From assembly GCA_026706345.1 (NCBI GenBank), contig JAPOYX010000013.1, positions 1 to 58,334 on the forward strand: a stretch of DNA of 58,334 nucleotides, given 5' to 3'. A program made the translations under genes and the position numbers. How positions within the stretch are numbered: position 1 is the first letter of the stretch; every line of letters begins with the position of its first letter. The notes under the pieces are model-generated. The model did not search any database and was not told the DNA's origin. It saw only the letters and a program-made list of their open reading frames with translations. Positions 18,073 through 27,245 of this stretch are shown piece after piece. Source of the stretch: Gemmatimonadota bacterium. Lineage in GTDB: Bacteria; JAAXHH01.

Positions 18073-19866
18073 ATGAATCATGTCCGAAAGTACCGACGCA
18101 TGGGTAAACCAGCCCGCAGCCTGGCCCTCATCGTCCTCATCCAGTTGACCACCCTGACAGCCTACGCCCAGTACATGCCGGTCGGCCCCGATGACGTGGT
18201 CGACCTTTCGCCGGTCATTTCGGGGCGCCACTACCAGTACTGGCCGGGCGGCCAGGTCCACCACCAGCCCCTGGTGGTGCCGTACATTGTCCACGGCGCC
18301 AGCCCCTGGGCGTCGGACCTGATCATCCTGGACGAGAACACGGCGACGCAGACGGACACCCCGGCCCACATGATGCCGCCCCAGCACAGCGGGCTGCCGA
18401 ACGCCCATTACTGGGGCGAGTTGACGGTCGAAAAAGTCCCGGCCTGGCAGCTGGTAGGCGAGGTGTACAAGATCGACGGCCGGTCCATGCTCGACCAGGC
18501 GCCGGCGGGCGTGAGTCCCCTGTTCACCACTGAGCTCGTCAAGGCAGCCGAGGCAGCCCACAGGCCCATGGGACCGGGCGATGCCGTGCTCTACTGGAGC
18601 GGGTACGACGACCGCCACGACCGGCCCGCGCCGAACGACCGCCGCCTGATCGTCGAACCCGTCGCCGGGACGGTACCGGGATGGCCCGCGCCGGATTACG
18701 ACGCCGCGGAATACGTGGGCAGCCGAGGGGTCTGGCTCATGGGCATCGACAGTCCGAGCATGGGCGGCCTGGGTCCGCCCCGCTACACGGCGCCGGGTCC
18801 CGAGGGCATGTTCGAGAACCCCCTCGCGCTGGAAAGCCATCTCGGCCATTTCAAGTACGGCGCCGTCCACACGGAGGGACTGATCAACCTGGACAGAACC
18901 CCTAACGGTTCCCTGTACATCGCCCTGCCGGTTAAACACGAGAACTCCCCTACTGTCGAGACGCGGGCCGTCGCCATCACCAACCAGCCCCTGGCCGCGC
19001 GCCTGCTCGAGGCCGTCAAGGCGAAACGCGTTGTCGATCTCTCCGTGACGCTGTCCATGGACCGCCCTGTCTGGTGGCCGGGCCGCGGCGTGGGCCGCCA
19101 CGTCTTTCCCTATTCGAGGGTGCAGCCCGTGAACTACTTCGATGGGCCCTTCGGCCCCTACTGGGTCAACACCCACATCATGGACGCCCACACCGGAACG
19201 CACGTGGACCCGCCCGCGCACTACGGCCCGCCGCCCGGTTTCGACGTCGCCGGATATGACGAAACGACCCGCGCGGCGCTGGGGGACTTCGAGGCCGGGC
19301 ACGGTCCGCTGAAGCGCACGGAGATGACGACGGAGAAGGTCCCGTTGCACCACTTCATGGGTCCCGCCCGGGTCGTCAACGTGCAGCACCGCGTGGGGGC
19401 GACCTCCCGGGATGACTGGCCGGCGTCGCCGGTCATCGAGTTGGAAGACGTCAGGCGGCATGAAGATTTATACGGTGATATCGAGGAGGGGGAAGTCGTG
19501 CTGTTCCACACCGGTCACACGGACGCCCACTTCCGCCGCTTCGAGCGGGGCCGCGCGGACCAGAGCGTGAAGGCGCCCCTGGACGGCCTGTCCGAGGGCT
19601 GGCCGGCGCCGGGTGCGGAAGTTATCACCTACCTGGCAGGGAAAGGCGTGAAGCACGTGGGCATCGACGCGCCCGACATGGGATCGGTGAATGCGGTGGA
19701 ATCTATGAAGACGCACTGGGCGGCAGTGAACCACGACATGATCTTCACCGAGTATCTGATTGGCGTAGGGCAACTTCCGCCGAAAGGCGCGTTCTACGTC
19801 TTCCTGAGCCCCCGGCTCGAAGACAACCACGGCGGACCCGGAAGGGCCATCGCCATACTGCCGTAA
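18073..19866 (+). CDS. Secreted tandem cyclase-family protein (two kynurenine-formamidase-like domains)
   Basis: 597 residues with a signal peptide ending near TAYAQ (residue 33). Two copies of the cyclase fold (PF04199 type) lie at about 40-300 and 315-597. The family's metal motif HxGTHxDxPxH is intact in the second copy (H373, H377, D379, H383). In the first it reads N89-TATQTDTPAH99, so two His ligands and the Gly are lost. The first domain may be structural while the second is catalytic. Family members hydrolyse amide bonds (arylformamides) or act on cyclic compounds using Zn or Mn. Export to periplasm or surface follows from the signal peptide. It converges with the AhpD-like gene; only nine bases separate them. 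Confidence 0.85.
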   Translation: MNHVRKYRRMGKPARSLALIVLIQLTTLTAYAQYMPVGPDDVVDLSPVISGRHYQYWPGGQVHHQPLVVPYIVHGASPWASDLIILDENTATQTDTPAHMMPPQHSGLPNAHYWGELTVEKVPAWQLVGEVYKIDGRSMLDQAPAGVSPLFTTELVKAAEAAHRPMGPGDAVLYWSGYDDRHDRPAPNDRRLIVEPVAGTVPGWPAPDYDAAEYVGSRGVWLMGIDSPSMGGLGPPRYTAPGPEGMFENPLALESHLGHFKYGAVHTEGLINLDRTPNGSLYIALPVKHENSPTVETRAVAITNQPLAARLLEAVKAKRVVDLSVTLSMDRPVWWPGRGVGRHVFPYSRVQPVNYFDGPFGPYWVNTHIMDAHTGTHVDPPAHYGPPPGFDVAGYDETTRAALGDFEAGHGPLKRTEMTTEKVPLHHFMGPARVVNVQHRVGATSRDDWPASPVIELEDVRRHEDLYGDIEEGEVVLFHTGHTDAHFRRFERGRADQSVKAPLDGLSEGWPAPGAEVITYLAGKGVKHVGIDAPDMGSVNAVESMKTHWAAVNHDMIFTEYLIGVGQLPPKGAFYVFLSPRLEDNHGGPGRAIAILP

Positions 19867-19875
19867 GGCGGCGTC

Positions 19876-20454
19876 TTACGAATCGTCCGCGTCCCGCCCC
19901 ACCCCCAGGGCGTCCGCGACGCGGTTGATGTAGTTGAACCAGGACGCGATCAGGGTGATCTGCAGGATGGCGACGTCGTCGAATTCCACGGACCGCAGCC
20001 CATCGAGATCGGTTTTCTGGATCTTCGTGGCATCCTTGGTGAGCCGGATGACGAAATCCAGCATCGCCCGGTCCTGCACGCCTAGCGGCGCCTTTTCGTA
20101 ATCATACTTGATCGAATCGACCAGTTCGCCGTCCAGCGTGACCCGACGCAGAAACTCTGCGTGCGAATCAATTCAGTAAACGCATCGGTTGACCGCCGAG
20201 ACCGCGGTCGAGATCATCTCGTGCTGCCGGCGGGTCAACGGGAGGTCGGGCGACAGCAGCACCCCGAAGGTGGCGAAGGCGTGGTGCAGCGCCTCCGGAA
20301 TCAGCGAATGCGACGCCACGATGCCGGAAGTGCCGTCGTCGGTGGGATGCACCGGCGTGTCGTACTCCGCCGGATAGAGCGCGCGTTGCGCCTCGAGGGC
20401 CGCGAGCAGGCGTTCGTCCCCGTCTGTCGCGGAAACGGTCTTAATCCATGCCAT
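19876..20454 (-). CDS. AhpD-like peroxidase-related protein, predicted selenoprotein (in-frame UGA)
   Basis: 192 residues if the TGA at 20173-20175 is read as Sec94. Before it comes [14 protein letters not shown]; after it the same frame continues [11 protein letters not shown] to TAA at 19876 with no further stop. Together this gives the AhpD/carboxymuconolactone-decarboxylase motif NxCxYCxxSH with the second Cys replaced by UGA (C91-V-Y-U94). The family reduces peroxides or disulfides through this cysteine pair, and selenoprotein members of AhpD-like families are known. A hairpin at the SECIS position follows (separate entry). The ATG has AGGAG six bases upstream and overlaps the permease stop by 14 nt. 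The alternative is a Cys-to-stop mutation, giving a pseudogene of 93 residues. Conventional callers would report two fragments. Confidence 0.8.
20146..20162 (-). promoter_or_regulatory. Candidate bacterial SECIS hairpin
   Basis: Read on the minus strand it is ACGCAGA-GTT-TCTGCGT, a perfect 7-bp stem with a GUU loop. Ten bases separate it from the UGA, placing loop G and U about 21-22 nt from the U of UGA. In the E. coli fdhF element the critical loop G and U sit at nearly the same distance. It lies within the coding sequence, as expected in bacteria. Confidence 0.72.
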
Positions 20455-21796
20455 GGTCTTCTCCTGTCTGCCTGTGCCGCGTGGACTGATTTCGGAACAC
20501 GAGATAGTACACCGGTATCCCCAGGGCGGTCACGCCGACGCCCAGCATGGCCTGCAGCGGACTGTGGCCGAAGAGCAGCACGAGCAGGACCGCGGCGAGG
20601 ATCAGAAAGACAATCGGCGTGACGGGATAGAAGGGGGTTCGGTACGGCGGCATGTCGGGCTGTCTGCGGCGGATCACGAACAGGCCCGCCACGGTCAGGG
20701 CGATGAACAGCACGGCCACGAAGATGAAATAGTCGAGGATCTGGCTGAAGGTCCCCAGCCACACCAGCACCGAAGCAAGTCCGCCCTGGATGGCGATGGC
20801 GCGGTAGGGCGTTCCGAAGGTGGGATGGACCGCGCTGGCGAAGCGGAGAAAGACCCCGTCCCTCGCCATGGCGAAGTATACTCTCGGCGCCATCAGCAGC
20901 AACCCGGTGAGGCTGCCGGCGATCGAAAGAATGACCACGGAGGAAAACAGAATGCCGCCGCTGCGGCCGAAGAGCACTTCACCGGCCTGCGCGGCGAAGG
21001 TCTCGTCGCTCGTGACCTGGGATACGGGTACGAGGTACATGAAGACGGCGCTGGGGGAGATATAAGTCAGCGGTACGATGGCCACCGCCAGCAGCAGCGC
21101 CCCGGGCAGGGTCCTCGCCGGATCGCGGATTTCTCCGGCCACCTTGTTCAGGTCCCACCATCCCGCAAAGGCGAAGAAGGCGCCCACGATGCCGCCGGCA
21201 AGGGCGCCGAACAAAGGACCCGAATCCGCCGGCCGCTCCACGAAAGGCGTGAAGTTCGACCAGTCGCCGAGTCCCAGGCCGAACCCCAGGATGGATATGA
21301 CCGCGAGCACGCCGACTTTGAACACGGTCAGCAGGACGATGATCCAGGCGCCGATGCGCACGCCGTAGATGTTGACGCCCGTAAGGACGACCAGCGTGGC
21401 GATGGCCAGCAGCTTCATCGCGACCGGATCCATCGGGTATATGTGGCCCGCGTAGCTCGCCAGTCCGGTCGCGAGCGTCGCCGTGATGCCGGGGTCGAGC
21501 ACCATCAGCGACATCCACCCGTAGAGAAAGGCCGTCGGGGTGCCGTAGGCTTCGCGGAGATAGATGTATCCGCCGCCCGCGTGGGGATAACGGGAGGCCA
21601 GTTCCCCGAAGCAGAGCGACCCGCACAGGGCCATCCCCGCCATCGCCAGCCAGATGGCCAGCAGCAGGAGGGGCGATCCCAGGGACTTGGCCATCCCGGC
21701 GGGCACCAGGAAGATACCCACGGCGATCATGCCGCTGATGACCATGGCCGTGGTCGGCCAGATGCCCAGTTGGCGGCGCAGATTAGCCGTGGTCAT
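20441..21796 (-). CDS. APC-superfamily amino acid permease
   Basis: 451 residues with about twelve hydrophobic helices. The N-terminal GMIAVGIFLVPAGMA is the first-helix motif of amino acid/polyamine/organocation transporters, and FAFAGWWDLNKVAGEIRDP is the conserved helix 6 to loop region (usually FxGWxxxxxxxEExxxP). It most resembles the LAT-type exchanger branch. Substrate is not readable. It lies between phyH and the AhpD-like selenoprotein gene and overlaps the latter, so both are likely made from one mRNA. Confidence 0.88.
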   Translation of the reverse strand: MTTANLRRQLGIWPTTAMVISGMIAVGIFLVPAGMAKSLGSPLLLLAIWLAMAGMALCGSLCFGELASRYPHAGGGYIYLREAYGTPTAFLYGWMSLMVLDPGITATLATGLASYAGHIYPMDPVAMKLLAIATLVVLTGVNIYGVRIGAWIIVLLTVFKVGVLAVISILGFGLGLGDWSNFTPFVERPADSGPLFGALAGGIVGAFFAFAGWWDLNKVAGEIRDPARTLPGALLLAVAIVPLTYISPSAVFMYLVPVSQVTSDETFAAQAGEVLFGRSGGILFSSVVILSIAGSLTGLLLMAPRVYFAMARDGVFLRFASAVHPTFGTPYRAIAIQGGLASVLVWLGTFSQILDYFIFVAVLFIALTVAGLFVIRRRQPDMPPYRTPFYPVTPIVFLILAAVLLVLLFGHSPLQAMLGVGVTALGIPVYYLVFRNQSTRHRQTGEDHGMD

Positions 21797-21834
21797 TACG
21801 TTGGCTTTTCAGATACGGGATAACGGCTGTTTCC

Positions 21835-22638
21835 TCACACCAGTTCGGGCTCGTTCTCGATCCGGCTCAGCCAGTAGTGATTGTCGAACTGGTCGTCGCC
21901 GGTCAAGAACCGCCAGAAGTGGATCCGGTTGACATGTTCGATGCGTTCTTCGTTCCCATGCCAGGGCTGGTTCGTGCTCAGGATGTGACTGACTTCCGGG
22001 TCGTCTATATCATCCGTGTTCCACAGGCGAAGCTGCCGGACCGTGGGATTGAGGCGCAGCTTGAACATGTATCGCATCTGGCCGGTGCGGTTCGGTTGCG
22101 CGCAGTGCCACATGCCGTGATGGAGGACGATCACCGTCCCGGCCTTGCACACCATCGGCACCTGGCCCACGAAGTTGTGGTACCGGGCGATGTCGGATTC
22201 GCTGATCCGGCGGTAATGGCTTCCGGGCAGAATCAGCGTCCCGCCCATCTCCCGGGGCGTGTCGTGGGCGAAATACATGAACTGGATGTCGAAATGCAGC
22301 CGCGTGTCGATTATGGCGTCCGCGTGCCAGTGCTGTCCGAAATGGTGGCCCGCCGCTACGGTGTGCACGGCGTGGTGATCGTATAGCGGATCCGGTCCGA
22401 CGAGACTGTGAATGATGCCTTCGATTTCCGGCAGCCTGAACACCCGTCCCACGGCCGCGTCCGGCCATATGGCGCTCAGAGGCGATCCCGCCTCTTCCCG
22501 GGGAATGGCCTGGTTGTCCATTTCCGCCTTCACCGCCCGGTTCAGATCGTCGGGAACCAGTTCGTCGAAACGGAGATACCCTTCCGCGACGAACCGGGCC
22601 ATCTGCTTGGAATTCAAAAGATGCGTCCTGTCAGCCAT
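21835..22638 (-). CDS. Phytanoyl-CoA dioxygenase (PhyH) family protein
   Basis: 267 residues from the ATG at 22638, chosen because GGAGGT lies five bases upstream. Fe(II)/2-oxoglutarate dioxygenase features are HWHADAIID (the HxD ligands, in GQHWHAD), LPGSHYRR and HHGMWHCAQPNRTGQMRYMF (distal His and the Arg that binds 2-oxoglutarate). Family members hydroxylate diverse small molecules; those with this LPGSH and MWH pattern are abundant in environmental bacteria with mostly unknown substrates. It overlaps the small upstream gene by eight bases, indicating coupled translation. Confidence 0.9.
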   Translation of the reverse strand: MADRTHLLNSKQMARFVAEGYLRFDELVPDDLNRAVKAEMDNQAIPREEAGSPLSAIWPDAAVGRVFRLPEIEGIIHSLVGPDPLYDHHAVHTVAAGHHFGQHWHADAIIDTRLHFDIQFMYFAHDTPREMGGTLILPGSHYRRISESDIARYHNFVGQVPMVCKAGTVIVLHHGMWHCAQPNRTGQMRYMFKLRLNPTVRQLRLWNTDDIDDPEVSHILSTNQPWHGNEERIEHVNRIHFWRFLTGDDQFDNHYWLSRIENEPELV

Positions 22639-22936
22639 CGACCACCTCCATTTTTTCGAGTATGTACTCGTACTTGAGATAGGACACCTGGTATTCCGTT
22701 CCCGGGTAGGCCGGGTACTGCTGGGGAAACTGGACGACCCGCCAGCCGTCCCGCATGGCGTCCACAACCGAGCCGTAGGGCGGACTCGTATCCCCGCCGG
22801 AGTCCGCGGCGTCACCCGAAGTATGGCGTTCGTCGGCGGGCGAGGTCCCGTCGAATTCGGACCAGGCCACGACGCCGGCATGCAGGTCGGGGGTCCGCAG
22901 ATAAAGCACCAGCAGTTTCTGGCGTGTTTCAGACAT
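22631..22936 (-). CDS. Small hypothetical protein coupled to the dioxygenase gene
   Basis: 101 residues: MSETRQKLLVLYLRTPDLHAG, an acidic, Ser/Asp/Gly-rich middle, then WRVVQFPQQYPAYPGTEY and LKYEYILEKMEVVDG. No known domain is recognised. AGGGAGCT before the ATG is a good ribosome site. Its stop lies inside the start region of phyH, so it is probably co-translated and may be a partner of the dioxygenase. No signal peptide or membrane segment. Confidence 0.75.
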   Translation of the reverse strand: MSETRQKLLVLYLRTPDLHAGVVAWSEFDGTSPADERHTSGDAADSGGDTSPPYGSVVDAMRDGWRVVQFPQQYPAYPGTEYQVSYLKYEYILEKMEVVDG

Positions 22937-22996
22937 GAAGCTCCCTTTCTGGTCCTGCGTCTTTCAGTACGAAAACGTCATTCATGGTCGGATCCG

Positions 22997-23488
22997 TCAC
23001 GCGGTTCCGGTGATGCGCGCAATCGTGCCGGTGGTGGACATGCCGTCCAGTACGGGCACTCTTTCCACGCGGCCGCCGTACCCCTCCACCACGTCCCAGC
23101 CCACCACCTCCTCGTGTGCGTAGTGGCCCCCTTTGACGAGGACATCCGGCCTGAGCAGATTGAGCAGTGGGATGGGCGTCGGTTCGTCAAAGAGGACCAC
23201 GTGATCTACGCAGGCCAGGGCGCTGAGCATGTAGGCCCGCTCCGTTTCGTCGTATATCGGGCGTCCCTCGTCCTTGATTGACCGGACGGACGCGTCGGTG
23301 TTGATGGCCACGATAAGCAGGTCGCCGAATGACCGCGCGGTCTCTAACAGATGGACGTGGCCGGGATGGAGCAGATCGAAACACCCGTTCGTGAATACGA
23401 CGGTACCGCCCTTCCGCCGGGTGTGCTCCGCCGCCTTTGCAAGTTCATCGCGGCCGATGAGTTTGCCGCGGGTCTGCCGAGTGTGCAT
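22997..23488 (-). CDS. rfaE2: D-glycero-beta-D-manno-heptose 1-phosphate adenylyltransferase
   Basis: 163 residues, the stand-alone nucleotidyltransferase half of HldE. The motifs VFTNGCFDLLHPGHVHLLE (HxGH nucleotide site), VAINTDASVR, VKGGHY and the terminal RVPVLDGMSTTGTI are characteristic. It transfers AMP to heptose-1-phosphate for ADP-heptose, a precursor of the LPS inner core, so a Gram-negative envelope is implied. It may be transcribed with dprA upstream, 114 bp away, and the small hypothetical gene downstream. Confidence 0.93.
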   Translation of the reverse strand: MHTRQTRGKLIGRDELAKAAEHTRRKGGTVVFTNGCFDLLHPGHVHLLETARSFGDLLIVAINTDASVRSIKDEGRPIYDETERAYMLSALACVDHVVLFDEPTPIPLLNLLRPDVLVKGGHYAHEEVVGWDVVEGYGGRVERVPVLDGMSTTGTIARITGTA

Positions 23489-23602
23489 GACTGGCCACAG
23501 GATACCGTTAGCGATTCAAGCGGGTCGTCCTTGATGTAATATCGCAGGAGTCGGGCCGTGTCAACCGAAATAACCAGCCGGAGGGCGGCCGGGATCAGAA
23601 GG

Positions 23603-24703
23603 TCAGGACCGGACGAACATCATGCCCGGGAGCTGCCGCGCCGCCCCCTTCAGCTCGAGCGCCAGCAGGACGCCGAGCGCCTGCGAGGAAGTAAGGGCAA
23701 GAGCGGACGCCAGTTGATCGATGTGTTCCGGCTCCGAAGACAGTCGGCCGTACACGGCTTTCTCCTCCGGCAGCAGGTCGAACGCCGGGACGGGCGGTTT
23801 TCGTTCTATCCGGGCCGGATCGAAACCCAGGCGGGGCGCCAGTTCGTCGATCACGTCCTCGACGCGCTGGATCAGCTTGGCGGTGCCGTCCTTGATCAGC
23901 CTGTTTACGCCCTCGCTGCCGGGCGCGTTCAGCGGACCGGGGACGGCAAAGACTTCGCGGCCCTGGTCCAGGGCGAAGCGGGCGGTGATCAGCGCACCGC
24001 TGCGCTGACCGGCCTCCACCACGATCGTTCCCAGGGTGGCGCCGCTGATGATCCGGTTCCGCTGGGGGAAATTGACGGCGTCCGGGCCGGTGCCGAAGGG
24101 CTGTTCCGTCATCACGGCGCCGTGATGACGGATCGATGACATCAACCTGTGGTTTTCCGCGGGATAGGGCCGGTCCAGCCCCGATCCCAGTACGGCCACG
24201 GTGCGGCCGTCTCCCCGAAGCGCGGTCTTGTGGGCCAGGGTGTCCACGCCCCGCGCCATGCCGCTTACGACGGTGAATCCGTATGAACTCAGCTCCGCGC
24301 TGAACGACTCGGTCATCTTCCGGCCATAGGCAGAGGTAAACCGCGTCCCCACGATGGCAACGGACTGCTCATCGCGCGCTTCCCAACCTCCGGAAACGAA
24401 CAGCAGCGGCGGTGGGTCGTAGATCTCCCGCAGGCGCTCGGGATAGCTCCGGTCGCGGAAGGTGACGATTCGCGCCTCGTGCCGTTCCAGGAGGCGCAAC
24501 TGGCGGTCGGCGAAGGCGTCGTCCCGGCAAGTGCGTATCGCCCGGGCGATCTGCGGCCCCAGCCCTTCGGTCGCGGTCAGTTCCTCCACGGAGGCGGACA
24601 GGGCCGCGGAGGGGGATCCGAACCGGCGCAGCAAGGCGTGGAACCGCGCCGCGCCCACGCCCGGCACGCGTGCCAGGGTCAGCCAGGATGCCAGATCCGA
24701 CAT
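23603..24703 (-). CDS. dprA: DNA-processing protein DprA
   Basis: 366 residues. N-terminal helix-hairpin region (VPGVGAARFHALL, GLGPQIARAI), then the Rossmann core: SVAIVGTRFTSAYGR, SGMARGVDTLAHKTAL, PQRNRIISG and VVEAGQRSGALITA. A C-terminal winged-helix-like segment follows. DprA binds incoming single-stranded DNA and loads RecA during natural transformation. A ComEA-like protein in the same gene block (32232-32777) fits a competence role, although dprA is also found in non-transformable species. Confidence 0.95.
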   Translation of the reverse strand: MSDLASWLTLARVPGVGAARFHALLRRFGSPSAALSASVEELTATEGLGPQIARAIRTCRDDAFADRQLRLLERHEARIVTFRDRSYPERLREIYDPPPLLFVSGGWEARDEQSVAIVGTRFTSAYGRKMTESFSAELSSYGFTVVSGMARGVDTLAHKTALRGDGRTVAVLGSGLDRPYPAENHRLMSSIRHHGAVMTEQPFGTGPDAVNFPQRNRIISGATLGTIVVEAGQRSGALITARFALDQGREVFAVPGPLNAPGSEGVNRLIKDGTAKLIQRVEDVIDELAPRLGFDPARIERKPPVPAFDLLPEEKAVYGRLSSEPEHIDQLASALALTSSQALGVLLALELKGAARQLPGMMFVRS

Positions 24704-24805
24704 GGGCAGGTCCTTGCAGTATGGGATATCGATGCAGGTTTCGGGCTACGGGTCTCCGGACAGTCGTCCGCGCATTATACTGGCGTAAAACCGTTCTACT
24801 AGAGT

Positions 24806-25831
24806 TTAGTCGAGCGCGGCGGGTCCGATCTCGTGAAGAATCTGGCCGATTTCCCCGAGGAGCTCGGAGATGCCTTCTCCGGTGGCGGATGAGATCGCCA
24901 GCACGGGGTTGTTGCGCTGGCCCGCGTGTTTCGCGTGGTCGGGGTCCACCACGAATCCTTCCAGCATGGAACGGTCTACGATCAGGTCCAGCTTGGAGAA
25001 TACGACAAGGGCGGGGCGGGAGAGGAGCACGGGATTGAACTGCCTGAGTTCGTTGACGAGCACTTCATAGTCGTGCAGGGGATCGGGCTGACTCGCGTCG
25101 AGCAGGAAGACGAGGATCCGGGTCCGCTCGATGTGCCTGAGGAACTGGTGTCCGAGCCCCTTGCCTTCGTGGGCGCCTTCGATCAGGCCGGGGATGTCCG
25201 CCAGTACGAAGCGGTCGTAGTCCCCCAGCTTGACGATGCCGAGGTTGGGTTCGAGCGTGGTGAAGGGATAGTCGGCGATCTTGGGTCTTACGGCGGACAG
25301 GCGCGACAGCAGGGTGGATTTGCCCGCGTTCGGATGACCGACCAGCCCCACGTCGGCGATCAGCTTCAGTTCGAGTTCCAGCAGGCGTTCCTCGCCGAGA
25401 TGGCCCTCCTCCCAGCGCCGGGGCGCCCGGTTGGTGGACGTGGCGAAGGCCGAGTTTCCGCGGCCTCCGCTTCCTCCGCGGGCGATAACCAGGGATTGGT
25501 CCTCTCCGACCATGTCGGAGATCACCGTGCCGGTCTCGCGGTCCTTGACGATGGTTCCGGGGGGGATGCCGATGACCAGGTCCGGGGCGTTCCGCCCGTG
25601 CATGTCCTTGCCCTGTCCGTGGGTGCCGTTGCTGGCGCGGTACAGGTGCTGGAACTGGAAGTCGAGCAGGGTGCGCTTGCCCGGGTCGACCCGCAGAACG
25701 ACATGGCCGCCGTGGCCGCCGTGGCCGCCGTCCGGCCCTCCGCGCGGAACGTTCTTCTCACGGCGGAAACTGCAGCAGCCGTGGCCGCCGCGTCCGGCCT
25801 TTACGTGGATTCTCGCGAAGTCGACGAACAT
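24806..25831 (-). CDS. obg: GTPase Obg/CgtA
   Basis: 341 residues from the ATG at 25831 (MFVDFARIHVKAGRGGHG), which matches the conserved Obg start; a longer frame exists upstream but reads through the icd-end duplication and is not coding. The Gly-rich Obg fold spans 1-158. The G domain has G1 GHPNAGKST, the switch 1 threonines in YPFTTLEPN, G3 DIPGLIEGAHEG, G4 FSKLDL and G5 ISSATGEG. Obg acts in 50S ribosome maturation and stress control. The family's variable C-terminal domain is lacking. Gly-His repeats (GGPDGGHGGHGGH) in the Obg fold are an expanded version of the usual loop. Confidence 0.95.
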   Translation of the reverse strand: MFVDFARIHVKAGRGGHGCCSFRREKNVPRGGPDGGHGGHGGHVVLRVDPGKRTLLDFQFQHLYRASNGTHGQGKDMHGRNAPDLVIGIPPGTIVKDRETGTVISDMVGEDQSLVIARGGSGGRGNSAFATSTNRAPRRWEEGHLGEERLLELELKLIADVGLVGHPNAGKSTLLSRLSAVRPKIADYPFTTLEPNLGIVKLGDYDRFVLADIPGLIEGAHEGKGLGHQFLRHIERTRILVFLLDASQPDPLHDYEVLVNELRQFNPVLLSRPALVVFSKLDLIVDRSMLEGFVVDPDHAKHAGQRNNPVLAISSATGEGISELLGEIGQILHEIGPAALD

Positions 25832-25909
25832 GAGGGATATCCGAAGATCCGGTCGCCCGCGATCGGCAATACGATCGCGCCGTTCGAGGACTGTACAAGT
25901 CGCCCGAGG

Positions 25910-25969
25910 CCTACATCCGCTCGATGATGGCCGCGTTACGTGAGACCTACATCCGCTCGATGATGGCCG
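25910..25969. repeat. 24-bp direct duplication of the icd gene end
   Basis: Bases 25910-25933 and 25946-25969 are identical (period 36). On the minus strand the unit is the last codons of icd plus its stop (GCCATCATCGAGCGGATGTAG). Confidence 0.92.
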
Positions 25970-27176
25970 TGCCGAATTCCGAGCACTTGACTTCCCGCGG
26001 GCCATCCATCAGGCGCGCGAAATCGTACGTCACGATCCTGCCCCCGATGGCTTTTTCGATCCCCTGAATGATCAGGTCGGCCGCTTCGCTCCAGCCCATA
26101 TAGCGCAGCATCAGTTCGCCGGAAAGGACGACGGAACCCGGGTTGACCTTGTCCTGGTTGGCGTATTTCGGCGCCGTGCCGTGGGTCGCTTCGAACACGG
26201 CGTGCCCGGTCTTGTAGTTGATGTTGCCGCCCGGCGCTATGCCGATACCGCCCACCTGGGCGGCCAGCGCATCGGAAATGTAGTCGCCGTTCAGGTTCAT
26301 GGTGGCGATGACGTCGAACTCGTCGGGCCGGGTCAGGATCTGTTGCAGGAAGATGTCGGCGATGGCGTCCTTGACCAGGATCCTGCCCTCCGGGACGTTG
26401 CCCCCGCATTCCTCCCAGCTGACCAGCCGGTCCGGATATTCTTCCTTCGCGAGTTCGTATCCCCATTTCTGGAAGGCGCCTTCCGTGAACTTCTGGATAT
26501 TGCCCTTGTGTACCAGGGTGACGCTCTTGCGGTTCCGCGCGATGGCGTACTCGATCGCCGCGCGGATCAACCGCTTGCTGCCGGTCTCGCTCACCGGCTT
26601 GATGGCGATGCCGGAATCGGACCGGATGTCCCATCCGAACTGCTCCCGGCAGAATGCGATCAGCCTGCCTGCCTCGTCGCTGTAGGCCTCCTGTTCCTTC
26701 CCGGCGTACACGTCCTCCGTATTTTCACGGAAAATGACCATGTCCACCTTCTCGGGATGCCGTACGGGGCTGGGCACGCCGGTGAACCATCGTACCGGCC
26801 GCAGGCATACGTACAGGTCGAGGATCTGGCGCAGCGCCACGTTCAGGCTGCGGATGCCCCCGCCCACGGGTGTCGTCAGGGGCCCTTTGATGCCCACCAG
26901 GTATTCCCGAAAACTTTCTACCGTTTCATCCGGAAGCCAGCTGTTTGTAAAGTTGAAGGCCTTTTCTCCTGCCAGCACCTCGTGCCACGCGATGCGCCGG
27001 TCACCGCCGTACGCCTTGTCGACGGCGGCGTCGAAAACGCGCTGGGCCGTCCTCCAGATATCCGGTCCCGTGCCGTCGCCTTCGATGAAAGGGATGACGG
27101 GCTGATCCGGGACGTCAAGCACGCCCCGGGCATCGATGGTAATGTGCTTTCCACCAGCGGGTGGTTTTGCAGCCAT
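25947..27176 (-). CDS. icd: NADP-dependent isocitrate dehydrogenase
   Basis: 409 residues from the ATG at 27176, preceded by GGAGGA; an ATG 17 codons upstream lacks a ribosome site. Signature sequences are [28 protein letters not shown] (the Ser phosphorylated in E. coli Icd), [28 protein letters not shown] (metal Asp) and [12 protein letters not shown]. It makes 2-oxoglutarate and NADPH in the TCA cycle. It lies directly downstream of mdh, 69 bases apart, forming a TCA pair. The gene end is duplicated just past its stop. Confidence 0.96.
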   Translation of the reverse strand: MAAKPPAGGKHITIDARGVLDVPDQPVIPFIEGDGTGPDIWRTAQRVFDAAVDKAYGGDRRIAWHEVLAGEKAFNFTNSWLPDETVESFREYLVGIKGPLTTPVGGGIRSLNVALRQILDLYVCLRPVRWFTGVPSPVRHPEKVDMVIFRENTEDVYAGKEQEAYSDEAGRLIAFCREQFGWDIRSDSGIAIKPVSETGSKRLIRAAIEYAIARNRKSVTLVHKGNIQKFTEGAFQKWGYELAKEEYPDRLVSWEECGGNVPEGRILVKDAIADIFLQQILTRPDEFDVIATMNLNGDYISDALAAQVGGIGIAPGGNINYKTGHAVFEATHGTAPKYANQDKVNPGSVVLSGELMLRYMGWSEAADLIIQGIEKAIGGRIVTYDFARLMDGPREVKCSEFGTAIIERM

Positions 27177-27245
27177 GTCGCTTTCTTCCTCCTCAGTCAG
27201 GTTTCCTTCATGTGATGTGGATGCCATATGCCCGGTTGCATGGAT

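Noticed and set aside
17827-19461. Minus-strand open frame of 544 codons
   Set aside because: Shadow of the cyclase gene, which has both a signal peptide and cyclase motifs.
19876-20454. AhpD-like locus as a simple pseudogene or two separate small genes
   Set aside because: The single UGA falls exactly on a catalytic Cys position, the frame is otherwise intact, and a hairpin sits at the SECIS distance; a selenoprotein explains all three.
24806-26005. Longer Obg form starting at 26005
   Set aside because: The extra 58 residues come from reading through the duplicated icd end and have no homology to Obg; the family start is at 25831.
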